This document shows, piece by piece, positions 39,901-54,256 of a stretch of 64,000 nucleotides of DNA; position 1 is the stretch's first letter, and each line of letters begins with the position of its first letter. This DNA comes from Streptomyces sp. TSRI0107 (GTDB lineage: Bacteria > Actinomycetota > Actinomycetes > Streptomycetales > Streptomycetaceae). The stretch covers positions 372,001 to 436,000 of the forward strand of contig NZ_LIVZ01000002.1 of NCBI RefSeq assembly GCF_001905845.1, written 5' to 3'. The notes below the pieces were generated by a model. It saw nothing but the letters and a program-made list of their open reading frames with translations. It did no database searches and was not told the origin of the DNA. Made by a program: the position numbers and the translations under genes.

Positions 39901-42900
39901 CGTCGGGGCCGGCCTCCAGGAAGGTGGTCACCCCGAGCTCGTGCAGCGCGGCGACCCCGTCGGCGAAGCGGACGGCGTCCCGGACGTGCCGCACCCAGTA
40001 GTCCGGGGACGTCAGCTCCCCCGCCGTCGCCAGCTTGCCGGTCACGTTCGACACCACCCCGATACGCGGGGCGTTGTAGGTGAGCCCGGCCGCGATCTGC
40101 CGGAACTCCTCCAGCATCGGGTCCATCAGCAGCGAGTGGAACGCATGGCTGACCGTCAGACGCTTGGTCTTACGGCCCTGCGCCTCGAAAGCGGCGGCCA
40201 CGGCCTCTGCGGCGGTGTCGACACCGGAGATCACCACCGACGTGGGCCCGTTGATCGCCGCGATACCCACCTCGTCGGTCAGCAACGGCAGCACCTCGGC
40301 CTCCGTCGCCTGCACCGCGATCATCGCGCCACCCGACGGCAGCGCCTGCATCAGCCGGCCACGAGCCGCCACCAGACGCGCCGCGTCCTCCAGGCTCCAC
40401 ACCCCGGCCACATGCGCGGCAGCCAGCTCACCGATCGAGTGACCCGCCACGAAGTCCGGACGGACACCCCATGATTCGGCGAGGCGGAACAGCGCCACCT
40501 CGATCGCGAACAGCGCGGGCTGCGTGAACTCCGTACGGTTCAGCTCGTCGGCGTCCACGTCCTTCAGCGACTTCCGCAGATACCGGTCCAGCTCCGCCAC
40601 CACCGCGTCATACGCCTCCGCGAAGACCGGATACGTCGCGTACAGCTCCTGACCCATGCCGAGCCGCTGAGCGCCCTGGCCGGTGAACAGCACCGCCAGT
40701 CGGCCGTCGACGGTCGTCGGGCCGCTGTCGCCCGCCGCGAAGGTGCGCAGTCCGGCGATGGCCTCGTCGCGGTCCGCGGCGACCACCACGGCCCGGTGCT
40801 CCAGCGCGGCCCGGCTCTCCACCAGCGACCACGCCACGTCCAGCAGGCCGGCCGGGTCCTCGGCGAGGTGGTCGGCGAGCCGGTCCGCCTGTGCCTTGAG
40901 GGCCTGGACCGAGCGTGCGGAGACCACCAGCGGCAGCGGGCCGGTGAAGTCGCCCTGTTCCACGGCGGGTTCCTCGGCGTGCGGCGCCTCTTCGATGACG
41001 ACGTGGGCGTTGGTGCCGCTGACACCGAAGGACGACACGCCGGCCCGGCGTGCGTGCCCCTCCTGGCGGGGCCACGGACGGGCCTCCGTCAGCAGCTCGA
41101 CCGCACCCGCCGACCAGTCCACCTTCGGCGTCGGCTCGTCCACGTGCAGGGTCTTCGGCAGTTCCTCGTTGCGCAGCGCCATCACCATCTTGATCACGCT
41201 GGCGACACCGGCGGCGCCCTGGGAGTGGCCGATGTTGGACTTCACCGAGCCGAGCCACAGCGGGTCGCGGTCGTCGCGGCCCTGCCCGTAGGTGGCGAGG
41301 AGCGCCTGGGCCTCGATCGGGTCGCCGAGGGCGGTTCCGGTGCCGTGCGCCTCGACGGCGTCCACGTCGGCCGGGGTGAGACCGGCGTTGGCGAGGGCCT
41401 GCTTGATGACGCGCTGCTGGGACGGGCCGTTGGGGGCGGTCAGGCCGTTGGAGGCGCCGTCCTGGTTCACGGCCGTGCCGCGCACCACGGCGAGCACCTG
41501 GTGCCCGTTGCGGCGGGCGTCCGACAGCCGCTCCAGCAGGAGGACGCCGACGCCCTCGGACCAGGCGGTGCCGTCCGCTCCGGCGGAGAACGCCTTGACG
41601 CGGCCGTCCTTGGCGAGGCCCCGCTGGCGGGAGAACTCGACGAAGGTGTCCGGGGTGGCCATCACCATCGCGCCGCTCGCCAGCGCCATCGAGCACTCGC
41701 CGCCGCGCAGCGCCTGCACGGCCATGTGCATCGCGACGAGGGACGAGGAGCAGGCGGTGTCGACGCTGAGGGACGGGCCTTCCAGGCCGAGGGTGTAGGA
41801 GACGCGGCCGGAGGCGACGCTGCCCGCGGTGCCGGTCAGCCTGAGGCCCTGGAGTTCGGCGGGCGCCTGCTGGAGGCGGACGGTGTAGTCGTGGCTGATG
41901 ATGCCGGTGAAGACGCCGGTGTCCGTGCCGCGCAGGGCGGCCGGGTCGATGCCGGCGCGCTCCAGGGTCTCCCAGGTGACCTCCAGCAGGAGCCGCTGCT
42001 GCGGGTCCATCGCCAGGGCCTCGCGCGGGGAGATCCCGAAGAAGCCCGCGTCGAACTCGCCGACGTCGTGGAGGAACGCGCCCCGGTCGACGTACGACTT
42101 GTCGACGGCGTCCGGGTCCGGGTCGAACAGGGTGTCCAGGTCCCAGCCCCGGTTGTCGGGGAAGCCGCCCATGACGTCGACGCCCTCGTCGACCAGCCGC
42201 CACAGCTGTTCGGGGCTGGTGACCCCGCCGGGGAAGCGGCAGCCCATGGCGACGATCGCGATCGGCTCGTCGGCGCCCGCCGTGTGCTGCGGGGTGGCCG
42301 CGGCGGCCACGGCCGGCTGGTCGTCGACGCCCAGCTCGGTGCCGATGTGGCGGGCGAGCACCGCCGGGGTCGGGTAGTCGAAGACGACGGTCGCCGACAG
42401 CCGCACGCCGGTGGCGGCGGACAGGCGGTTGCGGAGTTCGACGGAGGTCAGCGAGTCGAAACCGGCGTCCTTGAAGGCCTTCTCGCCGTCGATGGTGTGG
42501 GCGGCGGAGTGGCCGAGGACGGTCGCGGCCTGGGCGCGGACCAGGTCGAGCAGGTGCTGCTCCCGCTCCTCGGGGGAGAGCGCGGCCAGTTCCTGGACGA
42601 GCGAACCGGTCGACGCGGTCGCGGACCTGGCGGCCTGCCGGGTCTGCCGGACCAGGCCGCGCAGCAGCAGCGGCACCGGGCTGCCCGCCGCGCGGGCCTG
42701 GAGGCCGGCGAGGTCGAGGCGGGCCGGGACGAGCGCGGCCTCGGGCGAGCGCAGGCCCGCGTCGAAGAGGGCGTTGCCGGTCTCGGCGGTGATGCCGAGC
42801 ATGCCGTCGCGCTTGTTGCGCTGGAGGGCGGCGCCGTCCAGGTTCTCGGTCATGGTGCTGGTCTCGGACCAGAAGCCCCAGGCGAGGGAGGTGCCGGGCA

Positions 42901-45900
42901 GGCCGAGCGCGCGGCGGTGCCGGGCGAGGCCGTCGAGGAAGCCGTTGGCGGCGGCGTAGTTGCCCTGGCCGGGGTTGCCGAAGACGCCGGAGGCGGACGA
43001 GTAGACCACGAAGGCGGACAGGTCCAGGTCCTTCGTCAGCTCGTGCAGGTTCCAGGCGGCGTCGGCCTTCGGCTGGAAGACCTTCGCCAGCCGTTCGGGG
43101 GTGAGTGCGGAGATCACGCCGTCGTCGAGGACGCCGGCCGTGTGCACGACCGCCGTCAGCGGCTGCTCGAAGGACGCGATGAGCGCCTTCAGGGCCGTGC
43201 GGTCGGAGGCGTCGCACGCCTCGATGCGCGCGTCTGCGCCCAGTCCGGCGAGTTCGCGGAGGAGTTCACCGGCGCCCTCCGCCGCCATGCCGCGGCGGCT
43301 GGTCAGCACCAGGTGCCGTACGCCGTGCTCCTCGGCCAGGTGCCGGGCCACGAGCCGGCCGAGGGTGCCGGTGCCGCCGGTGAGCAGGACCGTGCCCTCC
43401 GGGTCGAGGGGTCGCGGCACGGTGAGGACGACCTTGCCGATGTGCCGGGCCTGGCTGACGAAGCGGAAGGCCTCGGGGGCCTTGCGGACGTCCCAGGCCT
43501 TGACCGGCAGCGGGGCGAGCGCGCCCTGCTCGAAGAGGGCGACCAGGTCGGTGAGGATCTCCTGGACCCGGTCCGGGCCGGCCTCCACCAGGTCGAACGC
43601 CTGGTAGGCGACGCCGGGGCGGGTGGCCGCGACCTCGTCCGCGTCGCGGATGTCGGTCTTGCCCATCTCCAGGAAGCGTCCGCCGCGCGGCAGCAGGTCG
43701 AGCGAGGCGTCCACGAACTCGTGGGCGAGCGCGTCGAGGACGACGTCCACGCCACGGCCGCCGGTGGCCTCGAGGAAGCGTTCCTTGAAGGCGAGGTCGC
43801 GGGAGTTGCCGATGTGCCGCTCGTCGAGGCCGTTCGCGCGCAGCGCGTCCCACTTGCCGGGGCTGGCGGTGCCGAAGACCTCGGCGCCCGCGTGCCGGGC
43901 CAGCTGGACGGCGGCCATGCCGACACCGCCGGCGGCGGCATGGATCAGCACCGACTCGCCCGCGCCGAGGCCGGCCCGGTCGAACAGGCCGTAGTAGGCG
44001 GTGGTGAAGACGATGGGGACGCTCGCCGCCTGCTCGTACGTCCAGCCGGCGGGCATCCGCACCAGGTGGCGGTGGTCGGCCAGCGCCTGCGGGCCGAACC
44101 CGTCGCGGAGCAGGCCCATCACGCGGTCGCCGGGCCGCAGCGAGGTCACGCCGGGGCCGGTCTCCAGGACGACGCCCGCGCCCTCGCCGCCGAAGTGGGC
44201 GTTGCCCGGGTACATGCCGAGCGCGATGAGCACGTCGCGGAAGTTCAGGCCGGCCGCGCGGACCGCGATCCGGACCTGGCCCTCGGCGAGCGGCTCGCTC
44301 AGCTCGGGGCTGGGCAGCAGCGCCAGGTTCTCCAGGGTGCCGGTCTCGGTGACGTCCAGGTGCCAGGCGTCGGTGCCGGCCGGGACGGCGAGGGCGTCGG
44401 AGGCCGTGGCGCGGGCGAGACGCGGGGCGGTGACCCGGCCCGCGCGGATCGCCAGCTGCGCCTCGCCGGTGGCGAGGGCGGCGGGCAGGGCGGCGCGGGA
44501 GGCGGGCTCGTCGTCGAGGGCGACCACGACGATCCGGTCGGGGTTCTCGGACTGGGCGGAGCGCAGCAGGCCCCACACGGCCGAGGCGGCCGGGTCGGTG
44601 AGCGGGTCGCGGGTGAGGACGACGAGCCGGTCGTCCTCGGTTTCCAGGTGGCTCTGCAGGGCGGCGAGGACCCGGGCCGTCAGGTCGAGCGCGGCCGCGG
44701 GGCCTTCGCCGGTGGCCGGCTCGGTGAAGTCGGCGACGGCGTCGTCGGTGCCGGCGGCGTCCTCCTCCGTGGCCACCGGCGTCCAGTCGACCAGGAACAG
44801 CGCGTCGTGGACGGGGGTGCGGGCGGCGCCGAGCTGGTCGGCGGCGACCGGGCGCAGCACCATCGAGCCGACGGCGGCGACGGGCGCGCCGGAGGCGTCG
44901 GCCAGTTCCAGGGAGACGCCGTCGGAGCCGGCGGGGATCGCGCGGACCCGCAGCGCGGTGGCGCCGGAGGCGTACAGGGCGACCTGGTTCCAGGCGAACG
45001 GCAGCCGTGTCTGCTCGGCGTCGGCCTCCTGGCCGGGGCAGAACGTGCCGGACTGCAGCGCGGCGTCCAGGAGCGCCGGGTGCAGGCCGAAGCGGGCGGC
45101 TTCGGCGGCGGCCTCGTCGGGCAGCGCGATCTCGGCGAACACCTCGTCGCCGCGCCGCCAGACCTGCCGTACGCCCTGGAAGACCGGCCCGTAGTGGAGT
45201 CCGGCGGCGGCCCGGCCCTCGTAGAAGCCGTCCAGGTCGGCCTTCTCGGCCTGCGCGGGCGGCCAGGCGGTGAAGTCGAAGGCGGGGGCCTGCGGCTGTT
45301 CGGTGAGGGTGCCGGTGACGTGCCGGGTCCACGGGGTCTCCGAGCCGGTGTCCTGCGGGGTGGAGTAGAGGCTGACGGTGCGCCGTCCGTCCTCGGCGCC
45401 GCCGACGACGACCTGGACGCGTACGCCGCCGCGCTCCGGCAGGACCAGCGGGGCCTCGATGACGAGTTCCTCGACCGCGCCGGCGCCGACCTCGTCACCG
45501 GCCCGTACGACCAGCTCGATCAGCGCGGCGCCCGGCACCAGGACGGTGCCCGAGACGGCGTGGTCGGCGAGCCACGGGTGGCTGCGCAGCGACAGCAGAC
45601 CGGTGGCGAGCACCCCGCCGGAGTCGGGCAGCTGGGTGACCGCGCCGAGCAGCGGGTGCCCGGCGCCGGCGAGTCCGGCACCGGAGACGTCGGCCGCTCC
45701 GCCGGCGTCCTCCAGCCAGTACCGCTCGCGCTGGAAGGCGTACGTCGGCAGCTCGACGCGGCGGGCGTCCGTACCGGCGAGGGCGTTCTCCCGGTCGAGC
45801 GCCGCGCCGTGCTCGAAGAGCCTGCCGAGGGCGGTCATGGCGGCCCGCGGCTCGGGAACGCCGCCGCGCAGCACGGTGACGAACGCGGTGCCGTCGGCGT

Positions 45901-48900
45901 CCGGGAGGCAGCCCTGGGCGAGGGCGGTGAGGACACCGTCGGGGCCGGCCTCCAGGAAGGTGGTCACGCCGAGTTCGTGCAGGATGGCGACCCCGTCGGC
46001 GAAGCGAACGGCGTCCCGGACGTGCCGGACCCAGTAGTCCGGGGAGGTCAGCTCCTCGGCGGTCGCCAGCTTGCCGGTCACGTTGGAGACGACACCGATA
46101 CGCGGGGCGTTGTAGGTGAGCCCGGCCGCGATCTGCCGGAACTCCTCCAGCATCGGGTCCATCAGCAGCGAGTGGAACGCATGACTGACCGTCAGCCGCT
46201 TGGTCTTGCGGCCCTGCGCCTCGAACGCGGCGGCCACGGCCTCGGCGGCGCTCTCCGCACCGGAGACGACCACGGAGTTCGGCCCGTTGATCGCCGCGAT
46301 ACCTACCTGGTCGGTCAGCAACGGCAGCACCTCGGCCTCCGTCGCCTGCACCGCGATCATCGCGCCACCCGCCGGCAGCGCCTGCATCAGCCGGCCACGA
46401 GCCGCCACCAGACGCGCCGCGTCCTCCAGACTCCACACCCCGGCCACATGCGCGGCCGCCAGCTCACCGATCGAGTGACCCGCCACGAAGTCCGGACGAA
46501 CCCCCCACGACTCCGCGAGGCGGAACAGCGCCACCTCGATCGCGAACAGCGCGGGCTGCGTGAACTCCGTACGGTTCAGCTCCTCCGCGTCCTCGGTGAT
46601 CACATCCTTGAGCGGCTTGGGCAGGTGCCGGTCCAGCTCCGCCACCACCGTGTCGAACGCCTCGGCGAACACGGGGAAGCGGGTGTACAGCTCCTGGCCC
46701 ATGCCGAGGCGCTGGGCGCCCTGGCCGGTGAACAGCACGGCGAGCCTGCCGTCGGCGGCCACCGTCCCGCCCTCGCCGTCGGCGATCCGGCGCAGTCCGG
46801 CGACGGCCTCGGTCAGGTCGTCGGCGACGACCGCGGCGCGGTGTTCCAGGGCGGCGCGGGAGGTGAGCAGCGACCAGGCCACGTCCCGGAGGTCGGCCGG
46901 GTCGTCGGTGAGGCGGTCGGCCAGGCGTGCGGCCTGGGCGCGCAGGGCCTGCTCGGAGCGGCCGGACACCACCAGGGGCAGCGGGCCGGTGAACTCGTCG
47001 CGTTCGGCGGGGACTTCGTCGGCTGCCGGGGCCTCCTCGACGACGACGTGGGCGTTGGTGCCGCTCACACCGAAGGACGACACGCCCGCGCGGCGCGCGC
47101 GCCCCTCGCGGCGGGGCCAGGGGCGGGCCTCCGTCAGCAGTTCGACCGCGCCCGCCGACCAGTCCACCTTCGGCGTCGGCTCGTCCACGTGCAGGGTCCT
47201 GGGCAGCTGCTCGTTGCGCAGCGCCATCACCATCTTGATGACACCGGCGACACCGGCGGCGGCCTGCGCGTGCCCGATGTTCGACTTGAGGGAGCCGAGC
47301 CACAGCGGCCGGTCCTGCGGCCGGTTCTGCCCGTACGTGGCGATGACGGCCTGGGCCTCGATCGGGTCGCCGAGCGTGGTGCCGGTGCCGTGCGCCTCGA
47401 CCGTGTCCACGTCCGCGGGGGTCAGCCGGGCGCTCGCCAGGGCCTGGCGGATCACTCGTTCCTGGGAGGGGCCGTTGGGGGCGGTGAGTCCGTTGGAGGC
47501 GCCGTCCTGGTTCACGGCGGAGCCGCGGACGACGGCGAGCACCGGGTGCCCGTTGCGGCGGGCGTCCGACAGCCGCTCCAGCAGGACCACGGCGACGCCC
47601 TCGGACCAGGCGGTGCCGTCCGCGGCGGCGGAGAAGGCCTTGGCGCGGCCGTCGACGGCGAGGCCGCGCTGGCGGGAGAACTCCACGAAGACGCCGGGGG
47701 TCGGCATCAGGGCCGCGCCGCCCGCGAGCGCCATGGAGCACTCGCCGCCGCGCAGCGCCTGCACGGCCAGGTGCAGGGCGACCAGGGAGGACGAGCAGGC
47801 GGTGTCGACGGTGAGGGCGGGGCCTTCCAGGCCGAGGGTGTAGGAGACGCGGCCGGAGGCGACGCTGCCGGCGATGCCGATGCCGAGGTAGCCCTCGGTG
47901 CCCTCGGGGACCTGGTGGATGTCGCTGCCGTAGTCGTGGTGCATGAGGCCGCTGAAGACGCCGATGTGCGAGCCGCCCAGCGAGGTCGGGTCGATCCCGG
48001 CCCGCTCGAAGGTCTCCCACGAGGTCTCCAGCAGGAGGCGCTGCTGCGGGTCCATCGCGACGGCCTCACGCGGGGAGATCCCGAAGAAGCCCGCGTCGAA
48101 GTCGGCGATCTGCGGCAGGAATCCGCCGTGCCGGGTGTAGGAGGTGCCGGGGTGGTCGGGGTCGGGGTGGTAGAGGCCGTCCAGGTCCCAGCCGCGGTTG
48201 TCGGGGAACTCGCTGATGGCGTCGACGCCGTCGGCGACCAGCCGCCACAGCTCCTCGGGGGTGACCGCGCCGCCGGGCAGCCGGCAGCCCATCGCGACGA
48301 TCGCGATCGGCTCGTCGGAGACGGCGAGTTCGGGCAGCTCGGCCGGGGAGTCGCCGGCCGGGGAGGCGAACAGGCGGCGCCGCAGGTAGGCGGCGACCGC
48401 GACCGGCTTGGGGTGGTCGAAGGCGAGGGTGACGGGCAGGTGGAGCCCGGAGTCGTCGGTGAGGCGGTTGCGCAGTTCGACGGCGGTGGCGGAGGTGAAG
48501 CCCAGCTCCTTGAAGCTGCGCGCCGGGTCGAACGAGGTCAGGCCGGTGATGGCGCGGACCTGGGTGGCGACCAGCTCCAGCAGGACCCGGTCCTGCTCGG
48601 CCTCGGGCAGCCCGGCCAGGCGCGCCCGCAGCGCGTCGGTGGAGTCCTCGTCGGGTGCGGCGGCCGTGCTGGTGGGGGTGTCGACGACGTCCTCGAACAG
48701 CGCGGGCAGCCGGTCGGCCGCCAGCGGATCGAGGCGTACGGCGGTCAGCTGGGCCTGGGCGACGGTGTGCGCGGCGTCGAACATGGCCAGCGCCTCGGGG
48801 GTGCCCAAAGTGCCGGTGCCTGCCGGGGCGGGGCCGGAGGCGGTGTCGGCGGTGCCGTCCCAGGGGCCGAGCGCGAAGGACAGGGCGGGCAGGCCGAGGG

Positions 48901-51634
48901 CGTGGCGGTGGCCGGCGAGCGCGTCGACGGCGGCGGACGCGGCGGCGGCGTGGCCGTGGCCGGGCGTGCCGAGCAGGCCGTCCGCGGTGGGCACCAGGAC
49001 GAAGGTGGCGAGGGTGGAGTTCTTGGTGAAGTCGTGCAGGGCGAGGGCGCCCTGGACGGCCTGGCGGCGCCCGCGTTCGGTGTCCAGGTCCTCGCGGCCC
49101 GCGGTGTGCACGATCGCGGTGACGGGGGCGGGCGCCTTCGGGAACAGCTTGGCGAGGGCCTTGCGGTCGGCGACGTCGGCGGCCTCCAGGCGCACCTCGA
49201 CGCCCGCGCGGGCGAGGTCGTCGCGCAGGGCGACGGCGGCGGCGTCCTTGCGGCCGCCCCGGCTGACCAGCAGCACCCGGCGCGCCCGGTACACGGCGAC
49301 GAGGTGGCGGGCGAGGTGTTCGGCGGCGACCCCGTCGGCGCCGGTGACCAGGACGGTGCCGCTGGTGTCGGGGGCGGTGGCGCGGTTGCCGTGGGCGGTG
49401 GTCGCGGCGGCGCGGACCACGCGGGGGCGCAGGACGACGCCGTCGCGGACGGCGGTCTGCGGTTCGCCGGAGGACGCGGCGAGCGCGAGGGCGGCGGCGA
49501 GGCGGGGCTCGTCGGTCTCCTCGTCGGCGCCGAGGTCGACGATCAGGAACCGGTCGGGGTGGGCCGACTGGTAGGCGCGGACCAGGCCCCACACGGCGGC
49601 GTGGGCGAGGCCGTCGAGAGCGTCGTCGGGGCCGGTGGCGACGGCGTCGCGGGTGGCGAGGAGCAGCGGGACGCCGGCGGTGCGTTCCTCGGCGAGCCAG
49701 CCGTCCAGGGTCTCGGTGAGCCGGGCGGTCAGCGCCTCGGCGGCCTCGGCGCGGCGGGCCGCCCCGGTGCCGTGGGTGTCGTCGCCGAGCAGCAGGACGG
49801 CGACGTCGGGGGCGTCGGCTCCGCCGGCGAGTTCCTCGACGAGGGCGTCGAGGGCGTCGATGCCGCAGGTGGCGTCGACGTCGGCGAGCGCGGCGAGGCC
49901 GCCGAGGGAGAGGTGGGTGTCGACGGTGTGGCCCAGCTCCTGGAGGGCGGCGGCGAGCCCGGTGCCGTAGATGTCTCCGGCGAGCGCCCAGCGGGCGGGG
50001 GCGGCCGGCGGGGCCGGGACGGAGGGCAGGGGCAGCCAGTCGGTGCGGAACAGGGCGGCGTAGCGGCCGTCGCCGGAGGCGCGCAGCCGGGCCGGGCGGG
50101 CCGGCAGCACATGGCGCATGATCTTGCCGGAGGCGGTACGCGGGATGCGTTCGACCTCGTACAGCTCCTCGGGGACCTTGTAGTACGCCAGGTTCTCCCG
50201 GCAGGCGTCGAACAGCCGCTCCAGGTCCAGGCCCTGGGGGCCGGGGACGAGGAAGGCGACCGGGACCTCGCCGAGGACGTCGTGGGGGCGGCCGGCGACG
50301 GCGACGTCGGCGACGCCGGGCACGGTCCGCAGCACCTCCTCGACCTCACCGGGGTGGATGTTCTCGCCGCCGCGGATGATCAGTTCCTTGATGCGGCCGG
50401 TGACGGTGAAGTAGCCCTGCTCGTCGCGGCGGGCCAGGTCGCCGGTGCGGAACCAGCCGTCCTGGAGGGCGGCGGCGGTGGCCTCGGGCTGGTTGTGGTA
50501 GCCGACCATGACGCTGGCGCCCTTGACCCAGACCTCGCCCTCCTCCCCGACGGGCACGTCCTCGCCGGTGTCCGGGTCGACCAGACGCACGTCGAGGCCG
50601 GGCACGGGCAGGCCGCAGGAGCCCTCGACGCGGGCGCCGGTGGGCCAGTTGATGGTGATGGAGCCGCAGGTCTCGGTGGAGCCGTAGGCGTCGAGCAGCG
50701 GCGCGCCGAAGGTGTCCTCGAAGGCGCGGCGCAGCTCGGCGGTGGTGATGGCCCCGCCGACCAGGCACATCCGCAGTTCGGGGGCGGTGAAGCCGCGCTC
50801 GCGGGCGGCCTGCACGAGGTAGTGGTACATCGTCGGCACACCGGCGAGGAAGGTGGCCTTCTCCTCGCGTACGGCGTCCAGGATGTCCCCGGCGGAGAAG
50901 CCGTCGACGATCCGGGCGGTGGCGCCGACGGCCGTCACGGTCAGCACGCAGACGATGTGGGCGAGGCTGTGGAAGAGCGGCAGCGGCCAGACGACCCGGT
51001 CCTCGTGGGTGAGGCCGGGGATGGGGGCGTAGCAGGCGGCCACCGAGGTCAGGCAGTTGCGCTGGGTGGACAGCACGCCCTTCGGCTTGCCGGTGGTGCC
51101 GGAGGTGTAGAGCATCCAGGCGACGTCGTCGAGGCCGAGGTCGTCACGGGCCGGCTCGGCCGGCTCGGTCTCCGCGAGCGTCTCGAAGTGGACGGTGCCG
51201 GAAGGGGCGCCCACCGGTATGCCCTCGTCGCCGGTGACGACGACCTTCAGCTGCGGCCGGTCCTCGGCCAGCCGGGAGACGACCTCCATCAGCGCGGGCT
51301 CGGTGATCAGGACGCGGGCACCGCTGTCGTCGAGGAGGTAGGCGAGTTCGGCCTCGGTGAGGCGCGGGTTGAGGGGGACGCCGACGGCCGCCGCACGGGT
51401 GATGGCGAGGTAGCTCTCGACGAACTCCACGCTGTTGCCGTGCAGGATCGCGGCGCGGTCGCCCGGTTGCAGTCGCAGACCGGCCAGATGACCGGCGAGC
51501 CTTCGAGTGCGGGCCTCCAGTTCGGCGTGACTCACACTCCGCCGCGCATCGCGGTACGCGACCTTGGCCCCGAAGCGATCGGCGTTCGCCCTCAGCAACT
51601 CGGGCACCGGCCGGATCAACTCGGTTCGCAGCAT
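36941..51634 (-). CDS. Type I PKS: AHBA loading module plus modules 1 and 2
   Basis: PKS of 4897 aa. The loading part is an acyl-CoA-ligase domain (1-505; [34 protein letters not shown]), a degenerate KR (about 758-978; TGADGVAA for TGGTG and His in GHGHAAAA where catalytic Tyr belongs) and an ACP (Ser1048). Module 1: KS (1103-1528, Cys1280), AT (1631-1900), DH (1995-2245), ER (2431-2731, [11 protein letters not shown]), KR (2745-2915), ACP near 3061. Module 2: KS (3121-3550), AT (3648-3910), DH (4001-4270), KR (4450-4620), ACP near 4760, then a docking tail. Both ATs have GHSIGE and HAFH (malonate); both KRs have LDD (B-type). Module 1 gives CH2-CH2, module 2 an alkene. ATG at 51634 follows GAGAGGTG. 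Confidence 0.95.
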   Translation of the reverse strand: MLRTELIRPVPELLRANADRFGAKVAYRDARRSVSHAELEARTRRLAGHLAGLRLQPGDRAAILHGNSVEFVESYLAITRAAAVGVPLNPRLTEAELAYLLDDSGARVLITEPALMEVVSRLAEDRPQLKVVVTGDEGIPVGAPSGTVHFETLAETEPAEPARDDLGLDDVAWMLYTSGTTGKPKGVLSTQRNCLTSVAACYAPIPGLTHEDRVVWPLPLFHSLAHIVCVLTVTAVGATARIVDGFSAGDILDAVREEKATFLAGVPTMYHYLVQAARERGFTAPELRMCLVGGAITTAELRRAFEDTFGAPLLDAYGSTETCGSITINWPTGARVEGSCGLPVPGLDVRLVDPDTGEDVPVGEEGEVWVKGASVMVGYHNQPEATAAALQDGWFRTGDLARRDEQGYFTVTGRIKELIIRGGENIHPGEVEEVLRTVPGVADVAVAGRPHDVLGEVPVAFLVPGPQGLDLERLFDACRENLAYYKVPEELYEVERIPRTASGKIMRHVLPARPARLRASGDGRYAALFRTDWLPLPSVPAPPAAPARWALAGDIYGTGLAAALQELGHTVDTHLSLGGLAALADVDATCGIDALDALVEELAGGADAPDVAVLLLGDDTHGTGAARRAEAAEALTARLTETLDGWLAEERTAGVPLLLATRDAVATGPDDALDGLAHAAVWGLVRAYQSAHPDRFLIVDLGADEETDEPRLAAALALAASSGEPQTAVRDGVVLRPRVVRAAATTAHGNRATAPDTSGTVLVTGADGVAAEHLARHLVAVYRARRVLLVSRGGRKDAAAVALRDDLARAGVEVRLEAADVADRKALAKLFPKAPAPVTAIVHTAGREDLDTERGRRQAVQGALALHDFTKNSTLATFVLVPTADGLLGTPGHGHAAAASAAVDALAGHRHALGLPALSFALGPWDGTADTASGPAPAGTGTLGTPEALAMFDAAHTVAQAQLTAVRLDPLAADRLPALFEDVVDTPTSTAAAPDEDSTDALRARLAGLPEAEQDRVLLELVATQVRAITGLTSFDPARSFKELGFTSATAVELRNRLTDDSGLHLPVTLAFDHPKPVAVAAYLRRRLFASPAGDSPAELPELAVSDEPIAIVAMGCRLPGGAVTPEELWRLVADGVDAISEFPDNRGWDLDGLYHPDPDHPGTSYTRHGGFLPQIADFDAGFFGISPREAVAMDPQQRLLLETSWETFERAGIDPTSLGGSHIGVFSGLMHHDYGSDIHQVPEGTEGYLGIGIAGSVASGRVSYTLGLEGPALTVDTACSSSLVALHLAVQALRGGECSMALAGGAALMPTPGVFVEFSRQRGLAVDGRAKAFSAAADGTAWSEGVAVVLLERLSDARRNGHPVLAVVRGSAVNQDGASNGLTAPNGPSQERVIRQALASARLTPADVDTVEAHGTGTTLGDPIEAQAVIATYGQNRPQDRPLWLGSLKSNIGHAQAAAGVAGVIKMVMALRNEQLPRTLHVDEPTPKVDWSAGAVELLTEARPWPRREGRARRAGVSSFGVSGTNAHVVVEEAPAADEVPAERDEFTGPLPLVVSGRSEQALRAQAARLADRLTDDPADLRDVAWSLLTSRAALEHRAAVVADDLTEAVAGLRRIADGEGGTVAADGRLAVLFTGQGAQRLGMGQELYTRFPVFAEAFDTVVAELDRHLPKPLKDVITEDAEELNRTEFTQPALFAIEVALFRLAESWGVRPDFVAGHSIGELAAAHVAGVWSLEDAARLVAARGRLMQALPAGGAMIAVQATEAEVLPLLTDQVGIAAINGPNSVVVSGAESAAEAVAAAFEAQGRKTKRLTVSHAFHSLLMDPMLEEFRQIAAGLTYNAPRIGVVSNVTGKLATAEELTSPDYWVRHVRDAVRFADGVAILHELGVTTFLEAGPDGVLTALAQGCLPDADGTAFVTVLRGGVPEPRAAMTALGRLFEHGAALDRENALAGTDARRVELPTYAFQRERYWLEDAGGAADVSGAGLAGAGHPLLGAVTQLPDSGGVLATGLLSLRSHPWLADHAVSGTVLVPGAALIELVVRAGDEVGAGAVEELVIEAPLVLPERGGVRVQVVVGGAEDGRRTVSLYSTPQDTGSETPWTRHVTGTLTEQPQAPAFDFTAWPPAQAEKADLDGFYEGRAAAGLHYGPVFQGVRQVWRRGDEVFAEIALPDEAAAEAARFGLHPALLDAALQSGTFCPGQEADAEQTRLPFAWNQVALYASGATALRVRAIPAGSDGVSLELADASGAPVAAVGSMVLRPVAADQLGAARTPVHDALFLVDWTPVATEEDAAGTDDAVADFTEPATGEGPAAALDLTARVLAALQSHLETEDDRLVVLTRDPLTDPAASAVWGLLRSAQSENPDRIVVVALDDEPASRAALPAALATGEAQLAIRAGRVTAPRLARATASDALAVPAGTDAWHLDVTETGTLENLALLPSPELSEPLAEGQVRIAVRAAGLNFRDVLIALGMYPGNAHFGGEGAGVVLETGPGVTSLRPGDRVMGLLRDGFGPQALADHRHLVRMPAGWTYEQAASVPIVFTTAYYGLFDRAGLGAGESVLIHAAAGGVGMAAVQLARHAGAEVFGTASPGKWDALRANGLDERHIGNSRDLAFKERFLEATGGRGVDVVLDALAHEFVDASLDLLPRGGRFLEMGKTDIRDADEVAATRPGVAYQAFDLVEAGPDRVQEILTDLVALFEQGALAPLPVKAWDVRKAPEAFRFVSQARHIGKVVLTVPRPLDPEGTVLLTGGTGTLGRLVARHLAEEHGVRHLVLTSRRGMAAEGAGELLRELAGLGADARIEACDASDRTALKALIASFEQPLTAVVHTAGVLDDGVISALTPERLAKVFQPKADAAWNLHELTKDLDLSAFVVYSSASGVFGNPGQGNYAAANGFLDGLARHRRALGLPGTSLAWGFWSETSTMTENLDGAALQRNKRDGMLGITAETGNALFDAGLRSPEAALVPARLDLAGLQARAAGSPVPLLLRGLVRQTRQAARSATASTGSLVQELAALSPEEREQHLLDLVRAQAATVLGHSAAHTIDGEKAFKDAGFDSLTSVELRNRLSAATGVRLSATVVFDYPTPAVLARHIGTELGVDDQPAVAAAATPQHTAGADEPIAIVAMGCRFPGGVTSPEQLWRLVDEGVDVMGGFPDNRGWDLDTLFDPDPDAVDKSYVDRGAFLHDVGEFDAGFFGISPREALAMDPQQRLLLEVTWETLERAGIDPAALRGTDTGVFTGIISHDYTVRLQQAPAELQGLRLTGTAGSVASGRVSYTLGLEGPSLSVDTACSSSLVAMHMAVQALRGGECSMALASGAMVMATPDTFVEFSRQRGLAKDGRVKAFSAGADGTAWSEGVGVLLLERLSDARRNGHQVLAVVRGTAVNQDGASNGLTAPNGPSQQRVIKQALANAGLTPADVDAVEAHGTGTALGDPIEAQALLATYGQGRDDRDPLWLGSVKSNIGHSQGAAGVASVIKMVMALRNEELPKTLHVDEPTPKVDWSAGAVELLTEARPWPRQEGHARRAGVSSFGVSGTNAHVVIEEAPHAEEPAVEQGDFTGPLPLVVSARSVQALKAQADRLADHLAEDPAGLLDVAWSLVESRAALEHRAVVVAADRDEAIAGLRTFAAGDSGPTTVDGRLAVLFTGQGAQRLGMGQELYATYPVFAEAYDAVVAELDRYLRKSLKDVDADELNRTEFTQPALFAIEVALFRLAESWGVRPDFVAGHSIGELAAAHVAGVWSLEDAARLVAARGRLMQALPSGGAMIAVQATEAEVLPLLTDEVGIAAINGPTSVVISGVDTAAEAVAAAFEAQGRKTKRLTVSHAFHSLLMDPMLEEFRQIAAGLTYNAPRIGVVSNVTGKLATAGELTSPDYWVRHVRDAVRFADGVAALHELGVTTFLEAGPDGVLTALAQEILDGADIRLATLLRRGRGEAEALLSALGTVYAAGRAVDWKALFDGTGARRVELPTYAFQRDWYWPQVWGGTGDAASLGLTGADHPLVGAWVTLPESGGVLATGLLSVRTQPWLADHVVGGTILVPGAALVELVVRAGDEAGTSAVEELVIEAPLVLPEKGGVRIQVSVSALDELGRRAVAVHSAPQDAGPEAEWTRHVSGFLAEQTQDAGFDFGSWPPPQAEPVDLDGFYDRQLAAGYGYGPAFQGVRAVWTKGEEVYAEVVLPDGQSPEGFGIHPALLDAALQTTSFLGAAEDGVTKLPFAWNQVALYASGASALRVRAVRSGADGLALDLADHTGAPVAGIGTLAMREISADQLGAASGPAHDALYRVDWIPVTLPTETRATLAEVADAAAVRALAEAASVPELLLLDVSGTGGDSAAAHEAVARTLAVLQAWLAEPRFDGSRLAVRTGGAVRDVTDPAGTAVWGLVRTAQSENPGRIVLVDTDERSAGLLPAALATGESQLALRDGEATAPRLARETPAETRRLDPDGTVLITGGTGTLGALLAGHLVTEHGVRHLVLTSRRGIAADGAADLRDSLAELGAEVRVEACDAADRAALQALIASFEQPLTAVVHTAGVLDDGVLSALTPERLDRVFQPKVDAAWNLHELTKDLDLSAFVVYSSAAGVLGNPGQANYAAANAFLDGLAQLRRDAGLPGTALAWGLWAEATGMTAHLDGGDRERGKRGGMLGLPGTEGLALFDAALGSAQALLVPAKLDLAELRGQAAGGGTVPTILHGLVRPPARRSARSAAAPAGETLAQRLAGRTPQERRDLLLDLVRVQVAGVLGVANPATIDTGRAFKDAGFDSLTAVEFRNRLTEATGVRLPATLVFDHPTPAALVELLLEQLEPEMPQTDDGLSVLTELERLERAMAARPAGAADDLVAQAHLVAQRLKALTDRWESLHPAQQPAEEDQLDLDTASDDEMFALIDSELGLS

Positions 51635-51842
51635 GGCGGACACCTCTCGTCGAGTGAAAGACTTCTGCAGCGGAGACAACAGCGTCACATTTCCGCCGCC
51701 GATCGGATCCACTATCAACCCCCCTAAGAGGGCCCTGCATTGCCGTCGAAAGGGTTACGGAGATAGGGGTGTGTGACTCAATGCGAAGGTAATTGACCCT
51801 GATCAAAAGCCACGCCAGAAATGACGATCGGAGGAGTTGGCC
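51635..51842. promoter_or_regulatory. Divergent promoter of the PKS and rifI/rifH operons
   Basis: A 208-bp region driving 23 kb of PKS genes leftward and AHBA genes rightward. It contains CCCCCCTAAG (51719-51728, with the palindrome CCCTAAGAGGG at 51722-51732) and, 35 bp on, TAGGGG (51764-51769) in opposite orientation, giving a long-spaced inverted repeat of an ACMCCCCTA element also found before the SARP gene. TCGAGTG and TCGAAAG heptamers are also present. No binding protein is proven; LAL or SARP are the obvious candidates. Confidence 0.5.
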
Positions 51843-52661
51843 ATGATCTCGATTTCCCGGATGCAGGCCCCGGCGATTTCCGGAAGGACCCGGCTGTTCG
51901 CGGTTCTCGGTGATCCGGTTCAGCAGGTGCGGGCGCCGGAAATGCTGAATCCGGTGTTCGCCGAACTCGGCCTGGACGCGGTGCTGGTGCCGGTGCACGC
52001 GCCCGTCGCCCATCTCGGCGAGGTGGTGCGCGGGCTGCAGCGCGCGGCCAACGTGGACGGGCTGCTGGTGACCGTCCCGCACAAGGCGGCGGTGCGCGAG
52101 TTCGCCGAGGTGCACAGTGCGGCGGTGCGGCTGGCGGGTGGCGCGAACGCGCTGCGGCGCGGGCCGGACGGCCGCTGGCACGCGGAGAACTTCGACGGCG
52201 CCGGCTTCGTGGCGGGCCTGGTCGCGGCGGGCCACGCACCCGCCGGGAAGCGGGTGACCCTGCTGGGGGCGGGCGGCGCGGGCGGCGCGATCGCGGCGGC
52301 GCTGGTGACCGCGCGGGTGGCGTCCCTGGACGTGGTGGACGTGGACGCGGACCGGGTGGGGGCCGTCCTGGCCCGCCTGGCACCGCACGCCGGGGGCCGG
52401 GTCCGCGCGGGCACCCCCGCCGCCGTAGGCACCTCGGACCTGGTCGTCAACGCGACCCCGCTGGGCCTGCGCGAGACCGACCCGCTGCCCTTCGACCCGG
52501 CGGAGCTGTCACCCGGCACGATCGTCGCGGACATCATCATGAAGCCCCGGGAGACCCGCCTCCTGCGGACCGCGTCGGCGCTGGGCCTGCCGGTCCACCA
52601 CGGCGACGGCATGCTGTCGCACCAGCTGCGCATGTACCGGGAGTTCTTCGAGCTGGGCTGA
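51843..52661 (+). CDS. rifI: Shikimate/aminoquinate dehydrogenase, RifI-like
   Basis: Shikimate dehydrogenase family enzyme of 272 aa. The substrate domain opens with VLGDPVQQVRAPEMLN (AroE normally has S-x-S), keeps the catalytic Lys in VTVPHKAAV and the Asp in NFDGAGFV, and has the nucleotide-binding loop LGAGGAGGAIAAAL near 145 and NATPLG near 205. RifI belongs to the AHBA gene set but acts on aminoquinate and is not essential for AHBA formation. ATG at 51843 has GGAGGAG six bases upstream. Heads the rightward operon with rifH. Confidence 0.88.
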   Translation: MISISRMQAPAISGRTRLFAVLGDPVQQVRAPEMLNPVFAELGLDAVLVPVHAPVAHLGEVVRGLQRAANVDGLLVTVPHKAAVREFAEVHSAAVRLAGGANALRRGPDGRWHAENFDGAGFVAGLVAAGHAPAGKRVTLLGAGGAGGAIAAALVTARVASLDVVDVDADRVGAVLARLAPHAGGRVRAGTPAAVGTSDLVVNATPLGLRETDPLPFDPAELSPGTIVADIIMKPRETRLLRTASALGLPVHHGDGMLSHQLRMYREFFELG

Positions 52662-52781
52662 CCCCGCGGGCCCCCCGGCACCCCGTCGCGCGGGGCCGCG
52701 CGGCACCCCCGGCCGGCCACGCCGCCGCAGTTCCCGCCCAGTGCCGTCACGGTTCCCTCCCCGTGGCCGGGACCTTCTTAG

Positions 52782-54191
<1,410 letters not shown>

Positions 54192-54212
54192 GCCCAGGCT
54201 CTGAACAGCGCG

Positions 54213-54246
54213 AAGGGGGCGCCCGGAGAATTCCGGGCGCCCCCTT
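54213..54246. terminator. Terminator after rifH (T-tracted)
   Basis: 15-bp perfect stem (54213-54227 with 54232-54246), loop GAAT, followed by TTTT on the plus strand. It lies between the convergent DAHP synthase and small-ORF stops. One of the few hairpins here with a canonical T-run. Confidence 0.88.
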
Positions 54247-54256
54247 TTCCCGGCGC

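Noticed and set aside
40796..51727. Plus-strand open frame of over 3600 codons opposite the PKS
   Set aside because: It is an antisense shadow of PKS modules 1-2; composition is Gly/Arg/His-rich with repeated pieces tracking the module repeats, and no ribosome site or domain is present.
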